Below, piece by piece: positions 7,351-15,903 of a DNA stretch of 46,951 nucleotides (within the stretch, counting starts at the first letter, position 1; each line of letters opens with the position of its first letter). The notes beneath the pieces are model-generated. The model made no database searches and was not told the origin of the DNA. It was given only the letters and a program-made list of their open reading frames with translations. A program made the translations under genes and the position numbers. The DNA is from an uncultured Bacillus sp. (lineage in GTDB: Bacteria; Bacillota; Bacilli; Bacillales_B; DSM-18226): contig NZ_CAMLDX010000012.1 in assembly GCF_946478885.1 (NCBI RefSeq), positions 1 to 46,951 on the forward strand, in the 5' to 3' direction.

Positions 7351-8639
7351 ACTGTAACCTCCCCGGATTTTGCCGTAGCTTCTTGTTCAGTTTCTAATTT
7401 AGTAATACGTTTGTTCCATTGACGCCAGAATGCACGCATTTGAGCTTCATCATTAGCTTGCGGATTTTCTCTGTTCATACCTTTCGAAATATCATTCCAG
7501 CCAACCTCTTTATTGTTTACATAGGCTTCTTGACATAATTCAAGTGCTTCGTTATCATCTGGGGTTGCAAAGCCTCCTGGTCCTAAGAATTCTAAAAAGC
7601 TATCGTTACGTACTCCTCTAAAGTGATCACTTTCCAGCTTAGGTGCAATCGCATATCCAGTTGCTTCTAAATACCCTGGTTCGATTGGATAGAATGTCCT
7701 AATCGTGACTGCCATGATATCATTAATAACCAGGTTAGGGAAAATCCAAATATTACGGTTTTGATGAGCGATTCTATCTGCTCTTTCTTGACCGAATTTT
7801 TCAACTAAGCGGGCATAGATGCGATCGATTTCTTTTTTTGCCTCTACTCCGTAACCGTCAATCCATTTAGCGATCGGACGACCCCAGGCTGATTTATATT
7901 CCATGACAGCATGTCCGTTGCCAAGATCGCGTCCTGCCCCAAGGAAGTCCCCTTCTGATTTTGCACCACCACGGGTAGCCACAATGTCAAAGTATGTTTT
8001 ATGAGTTGGGACAGCATGATATAAATCAACACTATTTTCCCCCAATAGTTTCCAGTTTGCCCGTACGCTGTATTGCTGAGGATCTGTTAATACTTCCATC
8101 CCCGCTTCTCCTTGATCAGCTACAATGTCCAGATATTCCTTTGCCCCTGCAAGGTACTCTACTAAAGAAACTGCATAATGATCATAGTTAACAAAGTAGA
8201 AACCACGGTAGTTTTCAAGGCGTTTTACTATTTGAAGATTTTTCGAACCATCACAGTTATGATCAATGGGGAAGCCTTCTTTATCAGGCATACCGACTAA
8301 TTCACCCTTATTGTTAAAACTCCATGCATGGTAGAAACAGCGAAATACCTTTCCGTTACCACATTTTTCACGGGTAACTAACGCTCCGCGGTGTGGACAG
8401 GTGTTATAAAATGCCCTAATCACACCGTCGCTGCTGCGAGTAAAAATTAATTCCCTGCCTCCGACCTTTCTTCTATGAAAATCTCCATGATTAGCTAACT
8501 CAGATTCATGACCAATATACAACCAACACTTTCCGAAAATGGCTTCTCTTTCTTTTTCTAAAACTTCCTTACTTGTGAAAGCTTCTCTATTCACTTTAAA
8601 TGTTAGGTTTTGCAAATTCTCATTCACGTACTTTCCCAT
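7347..8639 (-). CDS. Rieske ring-hydroxylating dioxygenase, alpha subunit
   Basis: A 430-residue catalytic subunit. The Rieske [2Fe-2S] motif C-x-H-x17-C-x2-H is intact (C81, H83, C101, H104). The mononuclear iron site follows the usual pattern in ENSVDLYHAVPTH, with bridging D205 and ligands H208 and H213; the later acidic ligand probably lies in the PDDNEALE region. The enzyme would cis-dihydroxylate an aromatic acid or arene with electrons from a ferredoxin/reductase. Its overall layout resembles BenA/AntA-type benzoate and anthranilate dioxygenases, but I do not assign a substrate. No dedicated ferredoxin or reductase is adjacent, so electrons must come from elsewhere, possibly the proteins at 12628-13653 or 27913-28179. 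The start is behind AGGAGGGAG. Confidence 0.92.
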   Translation of the reverse strand: MGKYVNENLQNLTFKVNREAFTSKEVLEKEREAIFGKCWLYIGHESELANHGDFHRRKVGGRELIFTRSSDGVIRAFYNTCPHRGALVTREKCGNGKVFRCFYHAWSFNNKGELVGMPDKEGFPIDHNCDGSKNLQIVKRLENYRGFYFVNYDHYAVSLVEYLAGAKEYLDIVADQGEAGMEVLTDPQQYSVRANWKLLGENSVDLYHAVPTHKTYFDIVATRGGAKSEGDFLGAGRDLGNGHAVMEYKSAWGRPIAKWIDGYGVEAKKEIDRIYARLVEKFGQERADRIAHQNRNIWIFPNLVINDIMAVTIRTFYPIEPGYLEATGYAIAPKLESDHFRGVRNDSFLEFLGPGGFATPDDNEALELCQEAYVNNKEVGWNDISKGMNRENPQANDEAQMRAFWRQWNKRITKLETEQEATAKSGEVTV

Positions 8640-9297
8640 GTTTCTCCCTCCTAGTTTTCAAAGATCATAGACAAATAACCTTGTATCTAAAGATTACTTA
8701 TCTTTTTAATCAGATTTACCTTCAACTACAACAGTTTGTCTAATGTCAGGAAGTTTCACCTTCCCCTACACTACTTTTAACTCCGCGTCACTGCCGTTCA
8801 TCTAATTATTGAACCCCGCAATAAATCGACCAAACACTGTATCAACGCCACTCCACATGCTTCAGTTCCCTAAAACAAATTTTTAAAAGCGCCGGCTGTA
8901 GACGCTTTCAATTAATCTCTAAAAAAATTTCTTTTCTTTAACCTGAATTACATTCCTATCAAATGGAATAGTCAAAGGATTGAATTTTCTTTTAATTGAG
9001 CATATTCAAATTATAATGTTCATATCTGCAAAAATCTAATCGAAATATTTTTGTGTTTTCGACCGATTTTCAAAAATTTTTCTATATTTATACTATTTTC
9101 ATTATTAATATAGTGTTATAGTTTCTTTGACATTTTTATTATACTTTTTTCTTTGCAAACCGTTTTTCTCTGTCACATTCTAGACAAATATTTACATTTT
9201 ATGTACTATTTTTATAGTATTTATATTTTAAAAGCCATATTATATATTCAATGATCAACCATGAAATGAACTATTCAAAGGAAATGTAATGGAAAAA
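8640..9297. other. Long AT-rich upstream region of the dioxygenase operon
   Basis: No convincing gene is visible in this ~660-bp stretch. It is very AT-rich from ~8880 onward and is probably the regulatory region of the divergently bounded dioxygenase operon. TTTTCGACCGAT at 9056-9067 nearly matches TTTTCGACGGAT at 29781-29792, upstream of the catechol dioxygenase gene. No sigma-54 -24/-12 pair was recognised. Confidence 0.4.
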
Positions 9298-9353
9298 GGT
9301 ATGGATCTGAAATGCTGAAGCAAAAACCGTTCAGCCCTTTCAGAATCATACCT
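9298..9353 (-). terminator. Terminator of the LysM/SleB hydrolase gene
   Basis: A long imperfect hairpin: AGGTATG...CTGAAA...GCTGAA on one side pairs with TTCAGC...TTTCAG...CATACCT on the other. In the minus direction it is followed by a T run (TTTTTCC). It lies just past the stop codon at 9368. Confidence 0.75.
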
Positions 9354-9367
9354 TTATGCATTCTTTA

Positions 9368-9964
9368 TTATTTTGCAAAAACATGATTACCGATCTTTAC
9401 TGTTACTTCCCTCGATAAAATCCATTTGCTGCTGGACGTTTTGGGGTTATAAAAGTAGAGCGAACCACGCCCCTGGCCCCAAAAACTTAAAGCTTCATCC
9501 ACAGCTCTCTTAGAATCAGCATCTGCCTGGCTATTAATCGCTCCATTTTGTACAGGTGTAAACGCATAATGCCCCCCATCAATTTGGTAAATAACTTCTT
9601 TAATAGTATTCGGGAAATCGGGACTGCTTAACCTGTTTAAAATGACCGTCGCAACTGCCACTTTACCTGCATAGGGTTCACCTTTTGCTTCAGCAGATAC
9701 CAATCTTGCCATCAGATCTTTCTCCATTGCAGAAATAGCGACTTGCGGAATATATAATTTCTGTCCGACATATAGTAGATTGCTTGTTTGTTTATTAGCC
9801 GATTTAATTTCTTGAATCGATACACCGTATTGATTGGATAATTTCCAATACGTGTCTCCTGATTGGACTGTATGAGTTGCCGCCTCTGCTTCAGTATGTT
9901 GATACACAAACATCAATGATACAGAAATTACACCTGTCAAAATAGCGATCTTCAATTTTTTCAT
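9368..9964 (-). CDS. Secreted LysM/SleB-family cell wall hydrolase
   Basis: A 198-residue exported enzyme. Residues 1-29 form a signal peptide (KK-rich start, hydrophobic LTGVISVSLMFVYQ, cleavage near AEA). Residues 31-73 are one LysM peptidoglycan-binding repeat (TVQSGDTYWKLSNQYGVS...LYVGQKLYIP). From about residue 82 there is a Hydrolase_2 (SleB/CwlJ) lytic domain with the conserved acidic residue E92 in VSAEAKGEP and the YAFTPVQNG and LYFYNP motifs. YkvT of B. subtilis has the same layout. The likely role is peptidoglycan or spore-cortex cleavage. It is monocistronic, with an AGGAGG site before the ATG and a terminator after the stop. Confidence 0.88.
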   Translation of the reverse strand: MKKLKIAILTGVISVSLMFVYQHTEAEAATHTVQSGDTYWKLSNQYGVSIQEIKSANKQTSNLLYVGQKLYIPQVAISAMEKDLMARLVSAEAKGEPYAGKVAVATVILNRLSSPDFPNTIKEVIYQIDGGHYAFTPVQNGAINSQADADSKRAVDEALSFWGQGRGSLYFYNPKTSSSKWILSREVTVKIGNHVFAK

Positions 9965-10509
9965 TACAGCCTCCTAGTAACCTATTTATTTCTTACTATC
10001 AGGCTATCAGCTGTAACACAATCATTCATTACCCAAAAAATGGAATCTATCAATTGGATCCTATAATCCATGGCACCATACGATTTTTCGTCTATGATGA
10101 AAATTTAACCAATTCTAATATTCTTCCAATTATTGTTTTTAATTGAAAATTATTGTTCGTTTATGACAAATGTAATTCTCTTGTTATACACACACAAGCA
10201 CCGTTATTATAGTTTTTATCAAAATAAATAAAAGAGCTTGCTTTTAAAAGCAGCTCCCATTTATTCCTAGTTATTTATCTTGAAGTAAGTTCGAATTCAT
10301 TCGATTTATTAAAAATAAAGAGTTGAATCGTAGCCGATTTTTTACAAAATACACAAGTTTTGCTTGTATTCTCCCTAACTTCCTTTACATGCGGAACGGG
10401 AAGGTATTGCAATCCTTTTTTGACATGATCTTTGCAAACAAACACAACACATCACCCTTTTCACTTTTCCCATTACTGCTGCCCGAGCTCCCCGCCACTT
10501 CCATCCATA
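9965..10509. other. Non-coding stretch between hydrolase and regulator genes
   Basis: About 545 bp, AT-rich, with no supported gene. It holds the upstream region of the LysM/SleB gene and, at 10234-10256, the terminator of the regulator gene. A short ORF beginning at 10323 on the plus strand overlaps the regulator antisense and lacks a ribosome binding site. Confidence 0.5.
10234..10256 (-). terminator. Terminator of the first XylR_N/PucR-type regulator gene
   Basis: GAGCT-TGCTTTTAAAAGCA-GCTC forms a near-perfect hairpin; in the minus direction it is followed by a T-rich tract (TTTTATTTATTTT). It lies ~255 bp past the regulator's stop. Confidence 0.7.
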
Positions 10510-12402
10510 TTATGAATCAATATCCAATATGCCCAATACAATTAATGCTTGTAGTGCTAAATAGATTTCATGTTTGATATACGGTGTATTAATATCTGCT
10601 TGTAAAATTTCATTCATCCTGCCTAGACGATAACGTAATCCGCTTATTGAGAAATTCATTGCCCTGGCTGTTTTATGAACATTGGAACCATTTTCTAAAT
10701 AATGATAAAGAGTTTTGGTCAATTCCATATTTTTAATTCTATCTTCTTCGATGAGTTTTCCTAATATTTTATAGGCAAACTTCTCAATCGTATCAAGATT
10801 TTTTGTCTGCATCAGCATTCCAACAAGACCCAGTGAATCAAAATAAATAATATTTTGCCGATTGTTGGTTACTTTCAATGCAGCAAGACTTTCATCATAT
10901 AAATCAGATGCATCCATAATAGAGGAGACGCTCGAACTAACTCCCATTCGAAAGGAAAAAACGGGATACTGCTCCGTGCAAAAATCAAGCAAACGCTTAC
11001 ATAACGTTTCTTTATCTATATTCCTTTTCAACAATGCGTCCTCTGAGAATAAACAAATGACATTTTCTGATTTTTGGCCTAATAATGCACTCACCTGAAC
11101 ACTCTTAAATAAACTAAACAGGTCATTCATAAATTGGTCATTGAATTCAATTTCCTCGGAGAATGTTTTTTTCTCATATCGTCTACTAACAGCGACCATG
11201 AAATAGGGTTTAACCAATTGAAAATCAAGATAATGAGCGTGTTTTACGACTTCGGACATCGTAATACGCTTGTTCAAGATATCTTCCAAAAAACTGCCTC
11301 TAATCCGTTGTTCAGTATGGATTCTTGTTTGTTCATTCAATAGATGAAGCGAACAAGCTAATGCGGCTTGTTCCAAAAACATTTTATCTACTTCTTGCAC
11401 AGTATCTTCACCATACACTAAAGAACAATACCCAAAAATTTTCTGTCTGACATAAATAGGGGTAATTAAACGTTTTTGATGCGAAGAGATTTCCAGACAA
11501 ACAGTATTGCGAATTCCTCTCCATTCTTGGCATTCCTTTTGAACTGCGATCCACTCCAAGAACTCGTCCGAATACTTTTTTGCTTCCATCGGAGAATAGC
11601 CGCCGACCACATTTAAGTTGAAATGATTATCATCAATAAAAACTGGAATTTTTACCGTTTGATACATAATATTAGCGAAAGATTGCAAGCCTGTTTCATG
11701 CAATACCTGTTTAAAAAGTTTTTGATGAATTTGATAAGTTTTACTCAAATTATCTCTTTCAATTCGCAGCATTTCATAAGTAACTTCCAGTTCTTCCCCT
11801 AGTCGATCCACTTCGTACAATTGTCGTTCCTTATCGATTTGCGGATCCTTTCCCCAATCCTCCAATGTCTTTGCAACCCAGTGACAATGGGGATCCCCTT
11901 TAGCCGTACACATTGTTTCTTTCACAACAACCGTCTGTCTCATGATGGTTGTCAAGAATCCACTAGCATAACCTACTAAAGTATGACAGACAGGTTGATC
12001 ACTTTTTCCAAATAGCTTTAAATGCTCATGCGCTTCATAGGAATCTCTCCATATTCCCTCAAAACGCAGGATTCCTTTACTTATATTGATTTCACATACA
12101 TGCGGCTCTACATTAACATAACCATTCATCTCATGCATCTTAGGTCCAAGAAGCGCAAGCTCTGCATCGCTCTCCCATTCCATTTCCTTCATGAGAGATG
12201 CATCATTGGCGCCGCAATTCCAACCATAGCGTAGCAGAAAGCCTTTGACCCGCTCAATTCCCAGAGTATCTATCAATTCCCTCCGTAACGCCCCAAAGGC
12301 AGAACTTGGCACCCCTAGCATTCTTTGAGCGTGCTCTGCCATTTCTCCACCTTCGGAAATCAGAGGATTTCGCTGATTCACTTTAAGGTTCATTGTTCTC
12401 AT
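10510..12402 (-). CDS. Aromatic-sensing regulator: XylR_N + V4R + PucR-type HTH
   Basis: About 630 residues. The N-terminal ~130 residues match the XylR_N/DmpR A-domain pattern (ELIDTLGIERVKGFLLRYGW, then EGIWRDSYEAHEH). A V4R domain follows, with C139, C165 and C173 in VCHTLVGYASGF and ETMCTAKGDPHC, the cysteine spacing expected for the DmpR-type sensor. A linker helix and a GAF-like region come next, then a CdaR/GGDEF-like segment, and a C-terminal PucR-type helix-turn-helix (YLENGSNVHKTARAMNFSIS, then GLRYRLGRM). There is no AAA+ sigma-54-contacting domain. I chose the ATG at 12402; a GTG at 12411 is also in frame. It lies downstream of the monooxygenase operon in the same direction and is its likely effector-dependent regulator. 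A paralogue sits at 25999-27897. Confidence 0.85.
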   Translation of the reverse strand: MRTMNLKVNQRNPLISEGGEMAEHAQRMLGVPSSAFGALRRELIDTLGIERVKGFLLRYGWNCGANDASLMKEMEWESDAELALLGPKMHEMNGYVNVEPHVCEINISKGILRFEGIWRDSYEAHEHLKLFGKSDQPVCHTLVGYASGFLTTIMRQTVVVKETMCTAKGDPHCHWVAKTLEDWGKDPQIDKERQLYEVDRLGEELEVTYEMLRIERDNLSKTYQIHQKLFKQVLHETGLQSFANIMYQTVKIPVFIDDNHFNLNVVGGYSPMEAKKYSDEFLEWIAVQKECQEWRGIRNTVCLEISSHQKRLITPIYVRQKIFGYCSLVYGEDTVQEVDKMFLEQAALACSLHLLNEQTRIHTEQRIRGSFLEDILNKRITMSEVVKHAHYLDFQLVKPYFMVAVSRRYEKKTFSEEIEFNDQFMNDLFSLFKSVQVSALLGQKSENVICLFSEDALLKRNIDKETLCKRLLDFCTEQYPVFSFRMGVSSSVSSIMDASDLYDESLAALKVTNNRQNIIYFDSLGLVGMLMQTKNLDTIEKFAYKILGKLIEEDRIKNMELTKTLYHYLENGSNVHKTARAMNFSISGLRYRLGRMNEILQADINTPYIKHEIYLALQALIVLGILDIDS

Positions 12403-12627
12403 TTCGATCACCGCCCTAGGAATGAACTAATAATAAATTACTATTTTCGAAAAATTCATTTTTTATTTATATTTATTTTACAATAAATTCTGAATAATGT
12501 ATATATTTATTTCATTCCTATGAAGCTATCATCATGACACATTCAAAGTGCAAAATCCATCCTTATTGCGTTAGAAAAATCGCCCAAGAAAAGCTATTCA
12601 ATTATTATTGGAATATTTCATTCATGA

Positions 12628-13653
12628 TTAAAATTCATCGTAGAAAATATTGCTGCCCTTTACTCCGGCTTTATAAAGGACATCACAGGTTGTTTCAATC
12701 ATAATGGGCGGTCCACAAAGATATGCATCAGCATTTGTCATTTTATCGAGTTTACGGCTAATCACATCGGCAATGAAACCCGTATCACCCTCCCATTCCC
12801 CTGAAGATTCTTGATCAGACAGGGCTGGTACAAAATGAAAATTGGGATGCTGATCTGCTAATTCCATCCATTCTTCAGTTAAATACAAATCCTTTACTGT
12901 GCGAGCGCCATAAAAGAACCATGCTTCTTTTTCGAAGGACTCTGAGAATAATTCTTCAATCAAGGATTTTATCGGAGCCATCCCTGAACCTCCGGCTACA
13001 AAGATTAAATCTTTCGCCCGATCACGGAGCTGCATCGTGCCATACGGCCCTGAACCTGTTACTTGATAACCTGCCTCTAGGTCACACATATAATTCGAGC
13101 CGTTGCCCTCAGGTACTCGTTTTACATGAAATTCAAGAATACGGTGACCATTACATTGATTAGCTAATGAGTAGGCACGTGTTTCTTCAAGACCCGGGAT
13201 ATCAAATTCAAAAAACTGCCCTGCTGCATAAGCAATTTGTCCTGGTTCTAATAATTTTAATTTAATGATGTGAATATCGGCAGTACATTGCTTATTTTCA
13301 ATCACCTCAGCGGCAAAATCATGAACAGTAAAGTAAGGAAGATCGGATTCCTCTTCTTCCACTTCAATGACAAGATCGCTTTCCGCCAATGTACTGCACA
13401 TTAATGTATAACCTTCTTCCCTTTCAAAGCTCATTAATGAATATTCCGAGACACGATCCATGATTTCAAAATCTCCATCAAGGACCTGGCACTTACAGGC
13501 AGAACAGCTTCCATGGCGACAGCCGTAGGCTACCCGTACCCCATTGCGAATGGCTGCATCTAACAGTGTTTGTCCTTCCTTGACAAAAATTGTTTTCCCG
13601 CTCGGCTCAAGTGTAACTTCATACGTTTCTACATCTGTTTTTGACTGGCCCAT
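12628..13653 (-). CDS. Phenol-hydroxylase-type reductase component (DmpP-like)
   Basis: A 341-residue NAD(P)H-ferredoxin-type reductase. Residues 1-95 are a plant-type [2Fe-2S] domain with C45, C50, C53 and C86 (YGCRHGSCSACKC...LMC). An FAD domain follows with RAYSLAN (the RxYS flavin motif), and then an NAD-binding domain with VAGGSGMAPIKSL and a CGPP motif (YLCGPPIMIE) near the C-terminus. It passes electrons from NADH to the diiron hydroxylase. It is the last gene of the operon, after the gamma subunit, as dmpP is. AAAAGGAG precedes the ATG. It might also serve the orphan Rieske dioxygenase, which is inference only. Confidence 0.93.
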   Translation of the reverse strand: MGQSKTDVETYEVTLEPSGKTIFVKEGQTLLDAAIRNGVRVAYGCRHGSCSACKCQVLDGDFEIMDRVSEYSLMSFEREEGYTLMCSTLAESDLVIEVEEEESDLPYFTVHDFAAEVIENKQCTADIHIIKLKLLEPGQIAYAAGQFFEFDIPGLEETRAYSLANQCNGHRILEFHVKRVPEGNGSNYMCDLEAGYQVTGSGPYGTMQLRDRAKDLIFVAGGSGMAPIKSLIEELFSESFEKEAWFFYGARTVKDLYLTEEWMELADQHPNFHFVPALSDQESSGEWEGDTGFIADVISRKLDKMTNADAYLCGPPIMIETTCDVLYKAGVKGSNIFYDEF

Positions 13654-13758
13654 TTTTTTAATCTCCTTTTCTTTTTCGTGATGTCTGAAATGTGATTAGC
13701 AGTGAGCAGGAAAGTTCCTTCTTCACTGCTAACCGCCAGTTTGATTCATAAATTACGA

Positions 13759-14046
13759 CTACGCTGTTATTACTTGTAGATAATCTCCGTCACGAAGCCC
13801 AGCTTCCTTTACTGTGCAGTTCAAAGGTACATCAACTTCGCCATCTGCACGATTTAATACAAAACGATAGCTCTTCTCCTTATCCAATTGATACATTTCT
13901 ACAAATGCATGCATTAATTCATTAGTTGTCATATCATAACGAGCTTTTAAGCCGACACTGCCTGCAAAATTATCTGTCTTTTCTGCAAATTCCTTGACTA
14001 ACGGCCAAACGATCAAATGGTTCTCATTCTCATAATAGTTTGCCAC
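13759..14046 (-). CDS. Small (gamma) subunit of the monooxygenase hydroxylase
   Basis: About 95 residues between the alpha-subunit and reductase genes, the position of dmpO. The C-terminal part reads like a ubiquitin-fold subunit (TVKEAGLRDGDYLQVI at the end), as in TmoB-type gamma subunits of toluene monooxygenases; the N-terminus (NHLIVWPLVKEFAEK) is less familiar. I prefer the GTG at 14046, which has TAGGAGTGG at a normal distance; a GTG at 14055 overlaps that site. It would complete an alpha2beta2gamma2 hydroxylase. It is shorter than DmpO (~119 residues), so the gene-level equivalence rests mainly on position and fold pattern. Confidence 0.75.
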   Translation of the reverse strand: MANYYENENHLIVWPLVKEFAEKTDNFAGSVGLKARYDMTTNELMHAFVEMYQLDKEKSYRFVLNRADGEVDVPLNCTVKEAGLRDGDYLQVITA

Positions 14047-14068
14047 TTGTTCCACTCCTATCTGTCGC

Positions 14069-15574
14069 TTAGAATAATACCTTATCTAGCCCTAAGTGTT
14101 TTCTATGCTCTAACCAGCGGGCATGTTCCTGAGAAGAATAATGCTCTCCGCCTTCCTCCGGTGAAATTCCCCATACCTTAAATATGTCTCCTGGAAGATC
14201 TTCGCCAAGCTCTCCACTCAGATAAGCTTTAGCAGGGAACCAAAATTGAACATATTTATGAGGCTCCTGATCAAAGATATGCTTACAGCCAGGTGAACAG
14301 GTTGCATACGTTTTATTGCCGTACTCACTGTACTGTGTCCACATTTGCGTTGGATTGTATGGATTCGGCATTTCAATCGGCAGTTGGCAGACACTACATA
14401 CTGCTGGCAGGCCAGGACTGGAGCCGGCAAGTACATGATCATCCATGCGACGGAAGTATGATGCATAATATTGCTGGAAGGTATCCGGATATTCATTAGA
14501 CAGCCATTCATAGTCATCAGGCTGCAGGCGGAATCCCCTGAATGCATTGGCATGCTTGTAGTGATCTAAGATACGCATTACACTGTGTGAATAATGGTCT
14601 TTTTCTTTAATACTGTCTTCAGCATAAAGCGGTAGACGGATGCCATATTTTCGTAGATCCTTAAATAAACCGTTAAATACTTGTTCTTCAACATAGATTT
14701 CAAATGCCTTCTTCCAGGAAATTGGACGAATGCGAGGATAGTAATCTACAAGTGTTGCAATCACAGAGAACATACGGTAAGCTCTCCAGTACCATTTGTC
14801 AATCCATCCTTGGATTATCGGCACATTCCTATCGTCTTCCTCTAACAGCATTTTTAATGCCGACATTCCTAATGCCATATGGCGCGATTCATCAGATTGT
14901 ACGGTTTTTCCTACAGCCGCGAAGTTCTCATCACCGACAGCTCCGGCAGAAGAGGCAAATGGCAGAAACAAAATATTTGTGAATACATATTCAAACGAGA
15001 AGGAGATAGCAATAAGTGCTTCAAACGGACCGGCTGTCATCGCATCATCGAAGAATGACTTCGGCACTGTATTAAACCATAAATTTTGACTCATTTTTGT
15101 ATAATTATGAAGCCCGTCAATCATCTTGCTCATATGTGCATAATGTTTAATTTCAATCTGGGCATGACGTAATTCATCGATAGCTTGGTTAAAGGTCGCG
15201 AAGCGAATGGCTTCAATTGGAATATGACGTCCAATATATGCCATTAATCTGTGTGCGGAATACTCAGCCGGCTGAACGGCAATTGCGAATGCCTTAACCC
15301 CTTCATACCAGCGGGAATCTACTACTCTGGCATGTCCATCATTCGCTTCAAATGCATTACGTACAGAATGATAAATACTGTCTTTTTCAGACTGAACTTT
15401 TACATATTGGTTATATGCTAATCGGAAGGGATCTTCCCATCTGCTTGGATCTTTTAGTATAATCCCCTCTTTTTCAATTAATGGATATACCTTTTTAATG
15501 TCGTAATCCTTCGGATCCCACATTAAATCTCTTGTCATGGCATGATACTTTTCTTTTATCCCCATTTTTGCCAT
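14069..15574 (-). CDS. Diiron phenol/arene monooxygenase, alpha subunit (DmpN-like)
   Basis: A 501-residue catalytic subunit of a bacterial multicomponent monooxygenase. The carboxylate-bridged diiron ligands are all visible: E104 (QPAEYSA), E134 and H137 (DELRHAQ), E195 (SFSFEYVF), E229 and H232 (DESRHM). The C-terminal part has a YHS-like zinc site (C394, C397, C427, C431) and the FW-PAKAYLSGELGEDLPGD stretch typical of phenol-hydroxylase alpha subunits. The reaction is hydroxylation of phenol, or of benzene/toluene via phenols, to catechols using O2 and NADH. The order beta-effector-alpha-gamma-reductase is that of dmpLMNOP. AAAGGAGG precedes the ATG. Substrate range is inferred, not proven. 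Confidence 0.95.
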   Translation of the reverse strand: MAKMGIKEKYHAMTRDLMWDPKDYDIKKVYPLIEKEGIILKDPSRWEDPFRLAYNQYVKVQSEKDSIYHSVRNAFEANDGHARVVDSRWYEGVKAFAIAVQPAEYSAHRLMAYIGRHIPIEAIRFATFNQAIDELRHAQIEIKHYAHMSKMIDGLHNYTKMSQNLWFNTVPKSFFDDAMTAGPFEALIAISFSFEYVFTNILFLPFASSAGAVGDENFAAVGKTVQSDESRHMALGMSALKMLLEEDDRNVPIIQGWIDKWYWRAYRMFSVIATLVDYYPRIRPISWKKAFEIYVEEQVFNGLFKDLRKYGIRLPLYAEDSIKEKDHYSHSVMRILDHYKHANAFRGFRLQPDDYEWLSNEYPDTFQQYYASYFRRMDDHVLAGSSPGLPAVCSVCQLPIEMPNPYNPTQMWTQYSEYGNKTYATCSPGCKHIFDQEPHKYVQFWFPAKAYLSGELGEDLPGDIFKVWGISPEEGGEHYSSQEHARWLEHRKHLGLDKVLF

Positions 15575-15589
15575 TACTCAATTCCTCCT

Positions 15590-15886
15590 TTAATTCGCAT
15601 CTTCCCATTCAATTACCAGCTGTTCTTCGTCCCAATCAGTGATAAACCCAAAACATGAAGACATGACAATGTGTACAGAGTCCATATCGAAGTCTGCTCC
15701 AAGGTGTTCTTCCACCGTTTCACGCTTTAAAACCATCCGGTTAGGAGCTTTGACTTTCTTATATACCATAAAGTCATCAACCAATACTCCTTCATTATCC
15801 TCTTCAATTGCGGCAATAATTGCAGTTACTATTGCACCGCCGCTTGTGTCTAAATCCATACCTACATAGGCTATATTTTCACTCAT
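15590..15886 (-). CDS. Monooxygenase regulatory/effector protein (DmpM/MmoB family)
   Basis: A 98-residue cofactor-free coupling protein. It opens MSENIAYVGMDLDTSGGAIV and contains NRMVLKRETVEEHLG and IVMSSCFGFITDWDEEQLVI, the conserved face of MmoB/DmpM proteins that docks on the hydroxylase and gates substrate and O2 access. Length is normal for the family. It lies 15 bp upstream of the alpha-subunit gene, with AAAGGAACATAACC before its ATG. Confidence 0.93.
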   Translation of the reverse strand: MSENIAYVGMDLDTSGGAIVTAIIAAIEEDNEGVLVDDFMVYKKVKAPNRMVLKRETVEEHLGADFDMDSVHIVMSSCFGFITDWDEEQLVIEWEDAN

Positions 15887-15903
15887 GGTTATGTTCCTTT
15901 CTC

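Noticed and set aside
9190..9215. TATGTACTATTTTT as a Ter core
   Set aside because: Only the central octamer resembles Ter; the flanking half-site is absent.
10323..10577. 84-codon plus-strand ORF
   Set aside because: Overlaps the regulator antisense, has no ribosome binding site and a low-complexity composition.
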